From: Edolisoma coerulescens | Lineage: Eukaryota; Chordata; Aves; Passeriformes; Campephagidae | Length of the DNA stretch: 64,000 nucleotides | NCBI GenBank assembly: GCA_013397115.1 | Contig: VWZW01006255.1 | Span: 1,903,270-1,967,269 of the forward strand | Direction: 5' to 3' | In this document: one piece after another, positions 27,044 through 41,190 of the stretch | How positions within the stretch are numbered: position 1 is the stretch's first letter | Layout of the letters: each line of letters begins with the position of its first letter | The notes under the pieces: generated by a model | The model's input: only the letters and a program-made list of their open reading frames with translations | Told to the model about the DNA's origin: nothing | Database searches by the model: none | Position numbers and translations under genes: made by a program

Positions 27044-30000
27044 GTGGCGAGGTTTTTCAATCAATCAGTGAAGGACAGATTGTGACACATTGCCAATACT
27101 TCACTCACTTTTTTCTTGGTCTGCTGTGTCACAGGGACTGTTGATACACCAGTGCAATCTCTATCCTTTACGTCCACGCACACACCCCAATAAGCAGATT
27201 ATCCTGAACGAGACATTGGAAGAGCAGTGCTCTCAGACTCAGGAAGCATTTAATGTGGAGAAATTATTGTGCAGCAGAAGCAATGGGAGGGGTTCAGAAA
27301 GCTCTGTTCCTCACCCTGCTGTGTTGAGCACTGCTCCTTTCCAAGGAAACCGCCCACTCTTTGGGTAATTGCCTGCAGGTTTCCACCATCATAATGATCT
27401 GTCTCATCTCTTACAGGGTTTAAGATTTGACTTTTCGCACAAAGGAGTATTCTCACTATGCCTGAGATCAGAATCAATGTACAGATGGGAAAGTAGTCAT
27501 ATCCCTGTTGTTTGGCCTGTTTAATTAACCCCTTGGCAACATTACCACAAATGGAAACTTAACTTTCTGGCGCCTCAACTGGCTTCTGACATTAAACACT
27601 TGCTTTCTAAAAATAGCTTTCAAGGAAACATGCCTTTAGGAGTTAAATTAAGACTCCGAATCAGTGCAGGCAGAAAACCCTCCTGCATTGCTCAGTTCCA
27701 AGGAAGAACTAGTTTGAAGGAGAGAAAGCACAATAATTATGCAGCTCTCACCACCAGACAGAAACACGCTGGAAAGATAATAAATAGCAACATGAGATAG
27801 ATAAGCTTCCTTTATTTGTAGACAGTGAATTGGCAGACAAGTTCAAATGTTTTTTTCCTACCAAATATTACACAAATGGCCTCTAGAGGGATCCAGGTTA
27901 TTGCTTTTCTGTTGAAATCCCTTAAGCTTGGTTGTCATTTTTATTGTTGTTTTTTCTTTCCCCTCTGTTACTTCTCAACTAGTGAATCATTCATCTAGAA
28001 ATAATGATGCAAACAATTTGCATTAAAATCACAGAGTTCATGACCAAGATGAAGCTTTTTGAAAATCAAGAATTAAAAAACCTGGAGGGCAAGGTTCACA
28101 TTCAGTAGAAGTCCAGGCTCAAACAAATCAGCTCTCAGCTCATATCACACTCAATAAAAAAATACAAACCCAAAGAAATGCCTATGCATTCAGCTGCTTA
28201 TGTGACATGCAGCTGAACTGGTGAATCTGCACAGTTAGGTTAGGAATGTGGTAAGAATTGGGATCAAGTTCCTGGGGAATGAGTCAGTATTTCCCACTTG
28301 AGATCCTAGAATACTCACGAAAAAGTATATTTCTTCTAAATTATCATATCTGGCTTGGGCTTTGTTTGCCAGAATTATTTCACCCAGTTAGAATTTTCAC
28401 AGCTAAGCTTTTAGTAAAGCAGGTGTATATTTAGGAGTCCCAAGTTAAACAAAGAGCAAGAATTTAATTCTGTGGTGTTTATGTTCCACACATTCTATAT
28501 TCTGGATTCACCAAATAATGGGTATAACAAGCAGCTTCAAGACAGCTTCAAAATTCAGTCTAGCAAGCTTTTTATTGAATGTGCACTTCACGTGCAATCA
28601 AATGTAAATAAAGGAGATGTAATGACCATAGGCATGTGGAAATGACTATGTACAGGTGTGAAAGGAAGTCGCAGATATGCTCCCACTCTGTTTGCAGCTT
28701 TGTTTTCAAGTTCATATTCTGCAAAAATAGCATTTTCAGGGACTGTCAGGCACCCATAAAAATATGTGAAGGTCCTCAGCTAACATCCTATTCTTCTATG
28801 TGGTGGAATTGTTGTTTGGCTTGTGCAAATCAAGACAGGGAGTGGAAGAGATAGCAAAAAGGTTATGCCAAGGCCTCATTGTTTTGGAAAAACAGGTCAC
28901 AATGCTGCCATTAGAGATTCTTTGCTGAAACTGGGCCCTGAAATCAGACTCCATTACAGTTTGTATAGCAGAGCACCACACAAAGCCAGTCCAAAACCAA
29001 TCTGGTTCACTGAATTTAAAGTTTCATTTCATTCCTTCTGTTAGTGCACTAATAGCACTTCGACACAGAAAACCACTTTTGTGGCACAGGCATTTGGCTC
29101 AGGTACAGGAGGAGCTGTTCATAAACACTGAACACAGCACCAGATCCACAAAAATGTTTACTGTTTCTGATGTGCCTTGTTCCAGCCTATAAAGCGCAGA
29201 TAAATCATCTTCTCCTAAACAACAATTTTGTGAAGGTTCTTCATTAGCAACTGCAGGGGCTCAGCTAAGTGACTAAAGCACAAACTCAGCTAGCAAAACT
29301 CAACAAATTAAAACAGGCTTTAGATAAAAAAGAAAGACATAACCTTTCTCTGGTGACACCAATGAGAGCTCTTGTCTCCCGCTCAAAAGGAATGTCGCGC
29401 AGTTAAAATCTCCTGCTGCTGATTTTTGGTTTAAAATTTGGTTTGCAATGAAAAGAACAAAACATTTAATTAAAAATGCCAATATAAACTAGGCAAAGTT
29501 GCCTTATGCTTTACTGTGAACTTTGTATAAAATTAGAAAAGCTACAGAATTAAACATTTAAGCTTCTTCCTGAGGGTAAAACAAGAAAACAACCATAAAC
29601 TGAAGTCTAAACTAACATTTCTTATTCCACCAAATCAGTTGCTAGCTGAATCGCTCAATTGCACCTTCTATCATTTAGTAATCCAGACCACAGAATAAGT
29701 TCCTACCAAATAGCTGCAAAATGATTATTATAATATTTCAATGAAAAATAATACAAAGTGGTTTTTTCATTCATGGATTAAAAAAGAATCCCTTTCTAAA
29801 ACAAAACTGTTTCATTCATTGTACAACTTGTTATTCCCACATGAATTTTTCTCTCCCTGTAATTATTTGATATTATCTATAAAAACAAACACAATTAGTC
29901 TTCCTCTAGCTGGAATTCACAGAAATAGTAAAATGGTTAGATTTCTGTGGCATGGTTTTTGTTGGGTTTTTTTACCCTCTGGAACTTGAATCCACATTTC

Positions 30001-32046
30001 TAATAATTACCTAATGCTTTATATGCAACTATATGGTGCTCTTGAATGGTTTGATAAGCAAATTCTACCTATTCCCATTCCACTTCATTTTTTTTCTCAA
30101 GACCTCAGTAGGACAATAATGGGTTTTATGTGATTATTTTTACTATTGAAACTCTTCTTAATGAGGTTCTCCAGCTAGACTCCCCTCACAGGTCAGGGCT
30201 ACCTGTCAAAAAAAACCCCAAAAAACAAGACAGAAGGGAAGGAATCCTCAGATATTAAAATGAGGATTTCTGCACTGGAAATAACAGCATTCACAGAAGA
30301 CTACCAAGAATTTTGCACAAAATTTTTTGCTACTTTACAGCAGTTTGCCTTGAAGTGGGGCTTGGAAACTTCAGTCATGCTGGGTCTCTGCTGTATTCAC
30401 TTCAGAGCTCTCGAATGCCGCCCAAGTCTGTTATGTTTTTTTAGCTTCAGTGGGCTGTATCCCAGGCCAACTTGTGGGTAAAGATGCTGGACTTCTGTCA
30501 TTACAGGCTACCACAAACCCACCTGGCTGGAGGAAAGAGAGGCTATCAGATCACACCTGTTAGGGAAAAAAACCCAAATCTTAAAGGTAGGGACCATTAT
30601 TGTTGTGTATTCTCCAACCTGCAAAACGTAATCATGGAAAGAAAACTAAAGGAAAAATTCCTGTGCTGCTTTTGATATAATATTCAAATGGTGATGTCAT
30701 TAAACAGCAACTAGAAGAACCAGATAGGGAATTTACGTGAACAGCAAAACCATTCCTCTCCAACCTCACAGTACACCTATTACAATTTTTAGTAACACAT
30801 CTGCTAATGAAATTCTAAATACTTCAAACAGCAAGAACTAGTGGTCTTTGTATTTAATTTTTGAAAAAAATCTATTGGCTCATTCATTTTTGTTTCAGTA
30901 TTTGATATGCACTATTACACAGGTTTAAAAAAACCCAACTCCACAATATTACATGAAGAGAGAAAAATATCTCTTATAATGTTCCCTCACTTAGCAATAG
31001 TACTTCTGGTAATTAAAGAGAATATGTGTTATATTTTTAAAAACATGAGAAGCTATTTCTACATCATCTTTACACATGAATAATGTTAATAGCTCTGGTT
31101 GTTGGAGGAAGCCTCTAGGAAACAGGTGCTCATTTTTTGCAATATTTCAGCGTATCTGCTCCTTTGTCTAGATTCTTTTACCTTCTCACTGCCTATTTTG
31201 TCTCCTTAGATGTTCTTTGTCAAAGATTTTCCCTCTCTAGATGAAACATGGGCAAAGCAAAAATGAGTAAAAAAGTTGCAATTTCAAAAGGCAATCAAGC
31301 CTGAATATAGAACATTTCAGCAAAAGCCTGAGATTGGTTTGTGATGGATGTAAATATTGCACAGAAGATGACCTTTCCCATTTTCAGGAACTCTCTTCCT
31401 CAGATCTTCACCAAGATTCTGCCAGGGAGTATAAAAATATCCATCTGACAACAAATTCTCTTTCTATTTTTAAATTTTTTTTTGCATGATCTTGGGCTGA
31501 CCTGGTGTTGTGACTAATAAATATCCATTGTCACTTTTTGTCCCCAAAATGAATGAAGTCAGAATGCATCAGGTGGTGTAGATGACCAAATTGCTTCTTA
31601 TTAATTTGGTGACAAGCCCTAACAAACCTACAGTACTTTGATATCCACACATAATTTTGGATTTGCCAAACAAGGAACTGGGCTAAAGTTTGAAGAATAG
31701 AGATTAACTTCTGACATTTAGTTTGATGACAGCAGAAATACAGGAGATTTTCCATTAAGAACTTGGCACATGAAAAATTGCTTAGAGAAAGCTTCAAATG
31801 GAGAACTCCACTGACCAATTTTTTACTCCAGTTTCTAATATTTCTTTAAACAGCCTTGTAGCTAATCATAAGGATAACTGTTTTGCCTGCACAGGGAGAA
31901 CTAATACACGCGACCAGCAACATTTATGGTCGACTTTTAAGTTGGTTGTCAACCAGCTCAACCCACATAAGTCTGTGGTACACCTTGTAATCCACACCAG
32001 AACCCTCTATGACTTTCTGATTTCAACGTTATTTAAAATGTTGATT

Positions 32047-32067
32047 TTTTGTTTGTTTGTTTGTTTT
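32047..32067. repeat. (GTTT)n short microsatellite
   Basis: About four GTTT units flanked by T runs, roughly 20 bp. Confidence 0.75.
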
Positions 32068-33539
32068 AGTGAAACAACAAATTCAGATTCTGAGTCCTCC
32101 CTCTTCCCATAGCCAGCTTTGGCTTAGCTCAACACTTTCCCAAGGGCCTGAAAACAAAACACCCTGAAATTTTGTTGTACTCAGGTATTTAAGTTAGACA
32201 ACTACAATTATAATAATATAAATTACTCTCTTTCAATTGGATTAAATTTGTAAGCAGCCTTCCCTATTCCGGAAGTTTATTTATTCTGATATGACTTTTT
32301 CTGGTTAAGTCATTTTAGTTTTACAATGCCGGGAACATAAAAAGATTTAAGCCTCCAGCATCCTGCTAAGGCTTACATGCCTTCTTTACACCAAAATTCT
32401 TACTTTAGCAGAATAGCTGAATTAAAGAAAGAAGAAAAATGTGCAACATGAAGTGATGTAAAACCTCTTTCTCTGTGCAATAAGTTGTTTTACTCAAGGA
32501 GAAACAAGCATTTTTCAGGTTGAAATACCACCTATCACACATGTATGTGACTTGCCATCATCATGTTGTCCTCTCTCCTCAAGATACTGGGTGATTTCTT
32601 GCATAACTCCTGAGCTATTAATGCATTGAAATCTTCATTGTGCTACATTTTCCATTTCACCTGCTGACGTTTTGTTTTATTTGGCTTTTGTTTTATCAGG
32701 AAAACCAGAGATAGTATCTAGTAGAAAAATTTCCGTTTGCTAGGTAGGAATAGAAAGCTTTTTTTCCTAAGGAGTATTCATGGGATTTTTCTGGAATACA
32801 AGGAAGCCCCAGGAAAAGATTCTTCTTGATTTAAACAAGTGTTGTGATCAGAACATCAGCCTTTGAAATTTCCATTTAATTTCAGTCCAAAGGAGCAGTG
32901 ATTCTGGAAAAACTGCATGGGAAGTGAATTCAGAGAATTTACCTGACCCTGTTAGTGGGGTCAGATGAGCATGACAATGTGACTGATTATTTTCCCATTG
33001 CATAGAAGAAAAAAATGACTTTTTCTTCCCTAAAGTGTAACGTATGTTTGAAAAGGTACACTACATCTCCCTCTTCTAACTGGCTATATATTTTCTTACA
33101 TTTGTAGTAATAACTTGCACAAATACCTGTTAGACTAAGGTTTAAATGAGTCAACTGCTTCAAAAGCAGGAGAATATAGACAAACACACTCCGAGAGACA
33201 GAGCAAGGGACAAGAAAGATGGGAATCCCATTACCATCAACACCTCTCAACAACTGATTTTCTTAGAACAAAACCAGCCAAATTTTATCGCTTAAATTTC
33301 AATAACCTGATTCAGATAAGATACTTTGTATAGCTACTAAATGATTGCAAAAGTACTTTTTTACTGGCTTGTCAGCAAAGCATTTCAATTTCTTGTGCTC
33401 AAGATAGACTGTAAAAAACAATAGACTTGCATCAAGTAACAGGGATTAAGAAGCAGGTTTTTCTTAATGACTAAGTCATAAAAAGTGCATGGGAGCATAT
33501 TAAACCTTCAAGCTAGTCGATATGCTTTCTTTCTCAATT

Positions 33540-33590
33540 AAAAAAAAAACAACCTAAAAACCCAACCAACCAAAACAACAACAACAAAAA
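33540..33590. repeat. A/C-rich low complexity
   Basis: An A9 run followed by irregular CCAA and ACA units over about 50 bases with almost no G or T. Confidence 0.75.
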
Positions 33591-36500
33591 GCTGCTAAAA
33601 AATTGAACTAAGTAGAATTTTGAATACTGAATTCAAAATAAAGCCATTTCATTCTTTCCTTCACTGGAACAACAGGCGAATTTCAATAGCGTTTTCTGTG
33701 AAGCAGTGACTTCATGTCACTGACATGCATTATGATAATAAACCAAGAACAAGTAAAGGAAGATTATTATATGAGGCAAAGGTAAAGCAATATAGCTACT
33801 CATATGCCACGTGGCTTTTTGACACATTCCCTGGCATGACCAAGTGCATTGTTTCCTCTTTCTATAATGTACCATGTACATATGCACAATATATCTGGCA
33901 ATTCTGCTAGAGGTGTTTTGCTAATTACGAAAGTTCACTTGATTCTTTGTTCATAGAGGGAGTAAGGATCCCTATAGTTTGCATTGTTGTATTTTCCTGC
34001 CACAACAGCAGTTTGACCCTTAATTTTGCAATGGAAAAGGCTGCTCTAAAATTTTATATGTTCAGGGCTACATCTGCAGCTATACTACTTTATTGTTAAT
34101 ATTATTGCTCACAAGGTAGCATAAAAAACTTATTCTCAGCAGAAATATTTGCATGTGTTTATTTTTAGCTCCTGCACAGATGAATACATCAGCAGGAATT
34201 ACTGTTATTTCACTGACATCAATCAATTCTTGTCAGATGAGAAAGCATCATGACCAAATGAAGCACCAGTGTAACGAGTGGGACTTGCTTTGGTGGGTAC
34301 ACGTATACTTAATAACAAAAGACATGATGCTGCAGTGAGAGTAAATGCTTCAGTTCTTACTCTTGAATAGCGGACAAGAGCATTCCGTGGCTTCTAAATC
34401 TTTTATTAAGCATTTAACTGAATCTCTATGGTTTCTATTTTTTCTAAGTCAGCTCTTTTAATATAAAGAGGACATCTGTATTCCTTCTCTAGGTGATATG
34501 ACTTACCCTCAGGAGTTGTTTGCATTTTTATTATCTTCTAAAATTATACTGAAGAAAATTTGTCCGACCTGAGTTTGAACCACTGTCTCAAAACTAAACT
34601 TAGCCACTTAAAGCAACTGTGACTGGGATTTTAAAACTATCTAGTTCCTCCTGCCATAATAGTACTGTTCACTTGGGTGCACACAAAAATAAACAGAACA
34701 TTCTTAATTAGCTCATCTGAAAGTGCCTCCTAAGCGTGTCTTTCCAAGCTCTGTTTATAGTTGTGAAGTTGTCATCCTAAGGGGAAAAACGTAACTGTTT
34801 CCATGTTTCTGCTATACAGTCTTAAGCTAATGAGTTTGCACTTGAATTTATTAATTAACATGTTTTATATTCTTCATATTAAAAAGCTTGCCCAAGACTC
34901 TGTTAGTCAGAATCTAATATGTGGTGATTTAATGCCTTTAATTGTTTAAAAGACCATGGCGATTATTTGGCTGAGCAACATAGGTCCATATCTTGATGAA
35001 TTTTAGATGCTGCTGCAGTTCCCACTGAAAAAGGATTATTTTGAGCAATCACACTGATTACCTCTCTTTATATCTTGAACTTGAGAGAGAAGCCTATAAT
35101 TCTATATTCCTATAAGTATTAAGGTAATCACTATCCAAGTTTCAATTGCATGACCCTTTCACCCCCCAAGATTTAATTGCATGACTCTTGAGAACATCTA
35201 TTTCCCCATTAAAGAACACTTTTTGTTTTTCAAGACAAAAAAACTTTTAAAATTAAGATACTTAAGATGCAGGAAAAAAGATAGTGTAGATAAGATCACC
35301 ATACCTTTTCAATAAATAAAATATCTTTCAAAATGTTCTTGGCTGTAGAATTGCAACACAAACCATACTGGTCAAAGATCAAATAAATTTTCTGGATGTC
35401 AATACACCTTGGCTCAATCATACTGTCACAATAGAAACAGTAGCATTAGGTATGAAAGTGTACATAATCTTACGAGGTCGTGGGCTTGATGAGCTGCAAA
35501 TGGTACATGGAGTCGGAAAGCCCCAGAAAACCCGTGCTGCACTGGAAATGGACACTGTTGGCAGCACTGTGACACAGGGAGTTAGAATAAGACAGATGAA
35601 TGTGTCTCATTTATAAATACGAGTTTTGGCAGGGCCTAAACACTCTCTTCATTAAAGTGAGTGAGAACAGTCTCCACTGAATTTAAAGAACTTACTGAAT
35701 TTCAGAGATGGGTTGGAGTAACTAATTGAATTTAAGACTTCAGCTATTGCCTCTTTTTCAAATGTCTGTTTTAAGTTCTTTGTTCACAGTATTAGTGCAT
35801 TTAAGAGGATTGCAAATGAAAAAAAAAATCTTCATGGAATGTCTGAAATAACCACATATTTCTTAGCTGTTCTCCAATGTTAAAAATAAAACTCAATACC
35901 AACATATCAGAAGGGAGAAAAAGAAACTAAGCATAATAAATATGCTTTTGGCAGTCTGCTTGCTTTCTCTGTGATGTGATGATTTCTCATAGAAATAATG
36001 TGTCTGAAAAACCATATCTGTGTTGCATTGCATTTGATCAGTTTGATTGTTGTAGCATTACACCTGAAGGCTGATCAATATCAAATTACCTTGAACAAAG
36101 TCAAGTCTACAGCACAGCTGGGCCATTGCATTGTGTTAAAGGTAAAGACATAATCTGCAAGTACAAATGAATTGCCTTTCTCATTTGCCGCCCTGTCACT
36201 GAACTTGAACTTTATTCTAACGTGTGGCTCCAAATTTTGCTCTGTTATTCTTGAAAAAGGAAATACAAATCACAGACCCACTTCAACATTGCCCCATAAC
36301 ATTAATGTCACCTGTCTGAAGAAGTCTTTTTTCTATAAATAATGTTCATACCTGTCTGAGGTGTTTGTAAGAGCAGTTCACCAGGTCACACTCAGGCATT
36401 GAAGGCATCAGGAGCCTGCATGGGGCAGTTGCATATCAGTCTGGCTGAAAGTAAATGGACGTACATCAAATTTCTCAAATACTAATTCAGCTGTTTTAGC

Positions 36501-38350
36501 ACTTCTCATCTGGATATTCCAAACCAAATTTTAACTGAAATTGATCCAAAATTGCAGGACACTCAGTGTGGGTTTCCCACACACCTCAGGGAGGTTGTTT
36601 TAGGCAGTCACTGCTGTCAGTCCCCACAATGACCATGTTTAAGAATGTTCCAGATATAAACACAGTCTTAAAAGAAATTGTTCACTGCTTCACTAAAGTA
36701 GAGTTTGGGTATTCCGTATTTCACAGGATTAAGCCCATCATAGATATGTTTAATTACCCTGTTTCAGATTCAGCTGTATTATTAAGACAGACCCAGCAAC
36801 CTCTTGCTGATAGAAAAATCAATACGGGTGACACTTCCAGTCACTTGCTTTTTGCATATCAACTTCACGAGGAACCAACACTGTCATGCTCGAGTTTGAC
36901 ACATTCATAGTGAAACAGACTTCCTGCTAGAATCCTAGATGATACAAACATGTCTTGAATATAAAAATTCAAATTCTAGTTATTCAAACAAGAGCTCTGC
37001 AAAAACGTGAGATTACATCTGGAGTTAAAAGTGGTTTATAATTAATTACAATTTACTGATTCATAATCAGTAATCACACTATTTAAAACCCTACTAAAAA
37101 TAGAAAATTACCTAATGTTCAGGATTATTACACACAAATATATTATTTTGTTTCTTATTCCCCCTCCTTCTCACTCCCTCCTTTCTGAGTATGAAATTGT
37201 TGTGTTTGAATATTTCTTTAATTGCAGTTCAGATCTTCCTTCACTTACCAATACTATCATTTGGAAAATGTAGCATTCAGTGTGACAATGAATACAGTTT
37301 GAAGGGGGGAGCATTTATCTTGCTACTTTTGGTATGACATTTTTTTAATCAGATAAACCTCCATTCCCAATTTCTTACCTATTAACATCTCACAATTGTT
37401 TTGATTGCAATGTTCATTTACAAAACAGTGGACAGTCTCACCTGACAGCTTATTAAAAGATCTTGCAGAGATCAAAGTATTTTTGATTTTTTTAAATAAA
37501 AGTTTCTAGTGCTTTTACAATTTTCCTCATGCTTGCACGGGTGAGAATGAAGGCTATCAAAGCCTTGGAGCCTAGCACAACTTTGTTAGAGACTTCAGCC
37601 TTCTTAAACCCCTATCGTTTTTCAAGAAAAAAAGTCAGAAGTATTCCATTTGTTGGTTGAACTTTATCCCATCAAACTGGATGCAGTGGAAGGTGAAGGT
37701 TAAGCTTTACTCTTGGTGATTTGAAGTCATTCCTCTTACGAGAGACACGTGGGATAAAGTGACCTCTGGAAGTGCCTGTGTCTCCATTTTGTAGGAGTAG
37801 GATAGTCAGCAGAGAGAGCAGTACCTTCAGAAGGTGATTCCTCTCATTTTAAGATTCAGATTTCTACATTAAGGTGAGATGAGACCAAACTCCTCTCTCT
37901 TCCATAACAGCTACTCCGAATCTGGGGTTTCAGGTATCAGATTTTTTGTTAAAGATTTAGCTTGCCAGCAGTACCTGATACAGAAGTGAAACTCAGAGAT
38001 GCTCTGAAGAAACAGGCTGTCTTCTCTGGATCCACACCACGTGAAATATTGCACACCTCCAAAAGTTACATTTTGCCCATCAAAGGCTGTGCAGTGTGCA
38101 TAGTCCCTGGTAGCTGCACAGAATATATGTATTATTTGATGATATAACACCACCTCTTCCCAAAACTCAAGCTTGAAAAATGAGGGTGGCCTTCCCCAAA
38201 CCATCATCTAATTTCTATTTATCTTACCCTGTATGTTCATATCACTTTTACTGCTCTGTGCTTTGTAAATATGAGGATTAAAAATAATAAAGACCCTAGG
38301 TGACGGTGGTCAATGTAGATATTTCTTGTGGTATATTTCATTCCACAGAC

Positions 38351-38381
<31 letters not shown>

Positions 38382-38383
38382 AA
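38351..38383. repeat. (TAAA)8 microsatellite
   Basis: Eight perfect TAAA units and a trailing A, 33 bp. It is the cleanest tetranucleotide microsatellite in the window and is probably length-polymorphic. Its translation explains the repeated LFIY-type residues in the minus-strand frame at 38237-38452. Confidence 0.95.
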
Positions 38384-40640
38384 CAAGGGCTTGGAGCTGG
38401 CAATGAGGCGTCTGAAACCTGCTATTGTGATTAAGGTGTCTTTCTTCCTCAAGCAACCTGGAGTTTGTTATACACAAGTCAAGCTATAAATCAGTAGATA
38501 CTGGATGACTCAAGCTATAGAGAACATAAAATTATGTGGCTTCAGCTTAAAGAATCACAAGCAGAGAGAAATTAGGGATGGAAGTCTTATTAAACTGTCT
38601 AGTTCAATCTGTGCCAATACGGGAATATTCCCTGGAATGTGTTTTACAGCACATTATCAAAAATTGTTTCCATATGTGATTCCGCTCTGGAAAGAGCCTA
38701 TAAAAGTGGTCTGGTATAGTACCATTCTGACTGAATTTGTGATTTCTTTCAGTTTCAGAGAGTTCAAAGAAATATCTTTTTCCTCTCAGTTGAAGACATC
38801 CACTCTTTCAATCATACACATAAATGTTCTGTGAGGCACCCTTGCCTTTATTTGCATTATGTAACTCCACATTATGTCTCGACTCACTCCTCTTGCCTTA
38901 GGCACACTGTGATGCAGGGAAGAGGATGGAGGTAACAGCAGAGGTAAATGCTTTATCAGAGATAACGTGATACAGATTCTTTGTATTACCTACCTGCGCA
39001 TTGAGACTTACAGCATTAATACTGTGTCTTCCACAGCTCTTCCTCTCCTATTTCTGACACCACAGATTCTGAATCCTGATCGAATGAGTCCTTCATTATT
39101 CTCAACTTCCTTCTGATATTGCTACTGAAATAATTCAAATATTACTACCACTCTCCCCAGGAGACCTGTCTTTTATAGCGTGAGGTGAAGGAATGGGTCA
39201 GTTACCTGAATCCTGAAGCTGTTGAAATTATTCTTCTGCCTCATAGTAAGTTCGTTTGCTATTTGTTTAGTGCTCCTTCATCTTCTCTTTGACTCTGTGA
39301 CCTTTTCATTCTTGTCTTTGATTTTATTCATAGTTCTTTTCTTTTTCCATTTCACAGTTTTAAACTCCCTTCTAGGACTGGAATATAGTTTTGATTTCCT
39401 TGACTAGAGTGACCAAACAGGCCAAACTCTTTAACTGGCTAAGATTTCTCTTTGTTAGTTCTGCAGGATGCATGCTAGGCTCTATGTAAGTGGTCCTCCT
39501 CATTTTGTTATCAGTGTCCATGCTTTAAGGTCAGATTCAGGCTGGGTGTGGGTGAATGATGCTTATGCCTGCTGACAGCAGGGAGCGAGCCATGCCCATC
39601 TGAACACTGACCGGAACAGCTCAGCTGGGATCTTCTTGGGGTTTTTGGCCAATTAGCCATTTACATTTAATTTTTTTCTCCCATTATTCAGCAGATTCCT
39701 GTTCTTTGAAAGTTTTGCATGTCCTAATTTTTATGCTGATTTCAAAACAGTCCCAATTCTAATGCCATCAAGATTCTTTTTAATTATTCACATTCTCACC
39801 ATCACCAGAGGATGTCAGCAGTTCTGTCTCCACGACTTTAACAAAAACCATGCTTTTTTTCCTCAATCTTCTCCACTTGCCTGTCAACATTAGCCTTTCT
39901 GAGGCTCTTCACAATGTCCTTATGCTGTTTCCTCACTGTGGCAGGCAGGCAAGCACAAAGCATAACACAGACACCTTCTGGAAACCTGACTTGCCCTCTC
40001 AGCTTGAAGCCTTCCTGCAGACAGCCTGTTCAGGCTCTCTGGTGCAGTGAGATGCTGGCAGATGTTTGATGTTGTGATCTGAGGGCCCTGAGAGATGCAC
40101 TTAAGCACGCCTTTATTTATGCTTGCTGGGTCTCTACCACCAGTCAGGCTTAAAAATGCACTGTAGGTATAATGGTCATTATTTGTAGATTCCCTGTCAT
40201 CGAAGCAGAGTTCACACCTCTTCAGCTCACTGCAATCATCTTTTCTCACAATCTCAACAGCATCTGTGGGGTTGGAGCACTTACAATCCCGCTTCGCAGA
40301 AATCCCACTTCACACTTTCCCACTGTTTTCTAGGCTGAAACTCATCTTGCCTACTGCAGTTTCTTCTCCCCCTCTTTTATATTTTACTCTGTCTCATCTT
40401 TTATAATTTACAAGAGAAAAATTAACTTTGTCAGTCCTTATTCTTGATGCTGGCTGTACTACAGCCTGAGGCTTCCAGATGCATTTCAGGGAGGGCAGTG
40501 CTGACTGCAGCAGCCACAGCATTAAGCAAGACACACTGGGAACCTCAGCTTTATTTTTACCTTGTCACAGGCTTGCTGAAGGACTGTGGCTATTGCCCGG
40601 GGCCTCCTTCTGCTTTGGTTTCAATATCTTTCATACAAAG
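38384..40640. other. Non-coding stretch, no gene seen
   Basis: AT-rich with a C/T-rich section on plus at about 39190-39400 and 39780-39930, which gives Leu/Phe-rich frames. No domain, signal-peptide context or RNA structure was recognised. Frames at 39850-40250 overlap on both strands and are compositional. Confidence 0.55.
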
Positions 40641-41190
40641 ATAGAATCACAGAATTTAGGCATAGGTTGGAAAAGACCTTTAAGATCATCAAGTCTGACT
40701 GTTAACTGAATGCTGCTGAGTTCACCACTAAATCATGTCCCTAAGCACCACAGCTACAGGGCTTTTAAATACCTCCAGGAATGGTGACTCAAATACTTGC
40801 CTGAGCAGCCTGTTCCAGTGCTTGACAACCCTTTTTGGTGACGAGGGTTTTCCTAACATGTAATCTAAACCTACCTGGTGCAACTTGGAGGCTATTTTCT
40901 CTTATCCCTTGCACCTGGGAGAAGAGGTCAACCCTCAGCTTGCTACAACATCCTTTCTCCCCCAAGTCTCCTTTTCTCCAGACTAAACAACCCCAAATCC
41001 CTTCATTGCTCCTCCTAAGTCTTGTTCTCTTGACCTTTCACCAGCTTTGTTGTCCTTCTCTGGACACTCTCCAATAACTTAATGTGATTCTTCAAATGAG
41101 AGCCCCAAGACTGAACACAATACTCAATGTGCCCTCACCAGTGCCAAGTATACAGAGGGATGATCACTGTTCCTAGTCTTCCAGGAACAC
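40641..41190 (-). mobile_element. CR1 LINE fragment, 5'-truncated
   Basis: The plus strand begins with ATAGAATCACAGAATTT, the reverse complement of the CR1 3' tail (ATTCTGTG/ATTCTAT units). It continues with 'ggttggaaaagaccttta', 'agatcatcaagtc', 'cctgagcagcctgttccagtgc', 'tctccagactaaacaacccc', 'ttctctggacactctcc' and 'tcaccagtgccaagtat', in the order known for reversed avian CR1. The sense strand is minus. About 550 bp of the 3' end remain. The reverse-transcriptase domain is absent and the frames inside are broken. Divergence from the consensus I remember is visibly higher than in the copy near 50 kb, so this copy is probably older. The outer boundary at about 41190 is approximate. Confidence 0.93.

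Larger units (their letters stand above)
21290..38340. other. Non-coding stretch, no gene seen
   Basis: AT-rich with no supportable exon. Open frames here are about 115 codons or shorter. Simple sequence occurs at 27022-27043 (T tracts broken by G), 32047-32067 (GTTT units) and 33540-33590 (C/A-rich). A moderately GC-richer patch spans about 22450-22690. Stretches around 23200-23420, 27480-27780, 34800-35060 and 36010-36200 are rich in TAAT/ATTA cores, TGATCA or mixed motifs and read like candidate conserved non-coding elements, but that is an impression only. Confidence 0.55.

Noticed and set aside
40835..41077. 80-codon plus frame
   Set aside because: It is antisense sequence of the CR1 fragment at 40641-41190.
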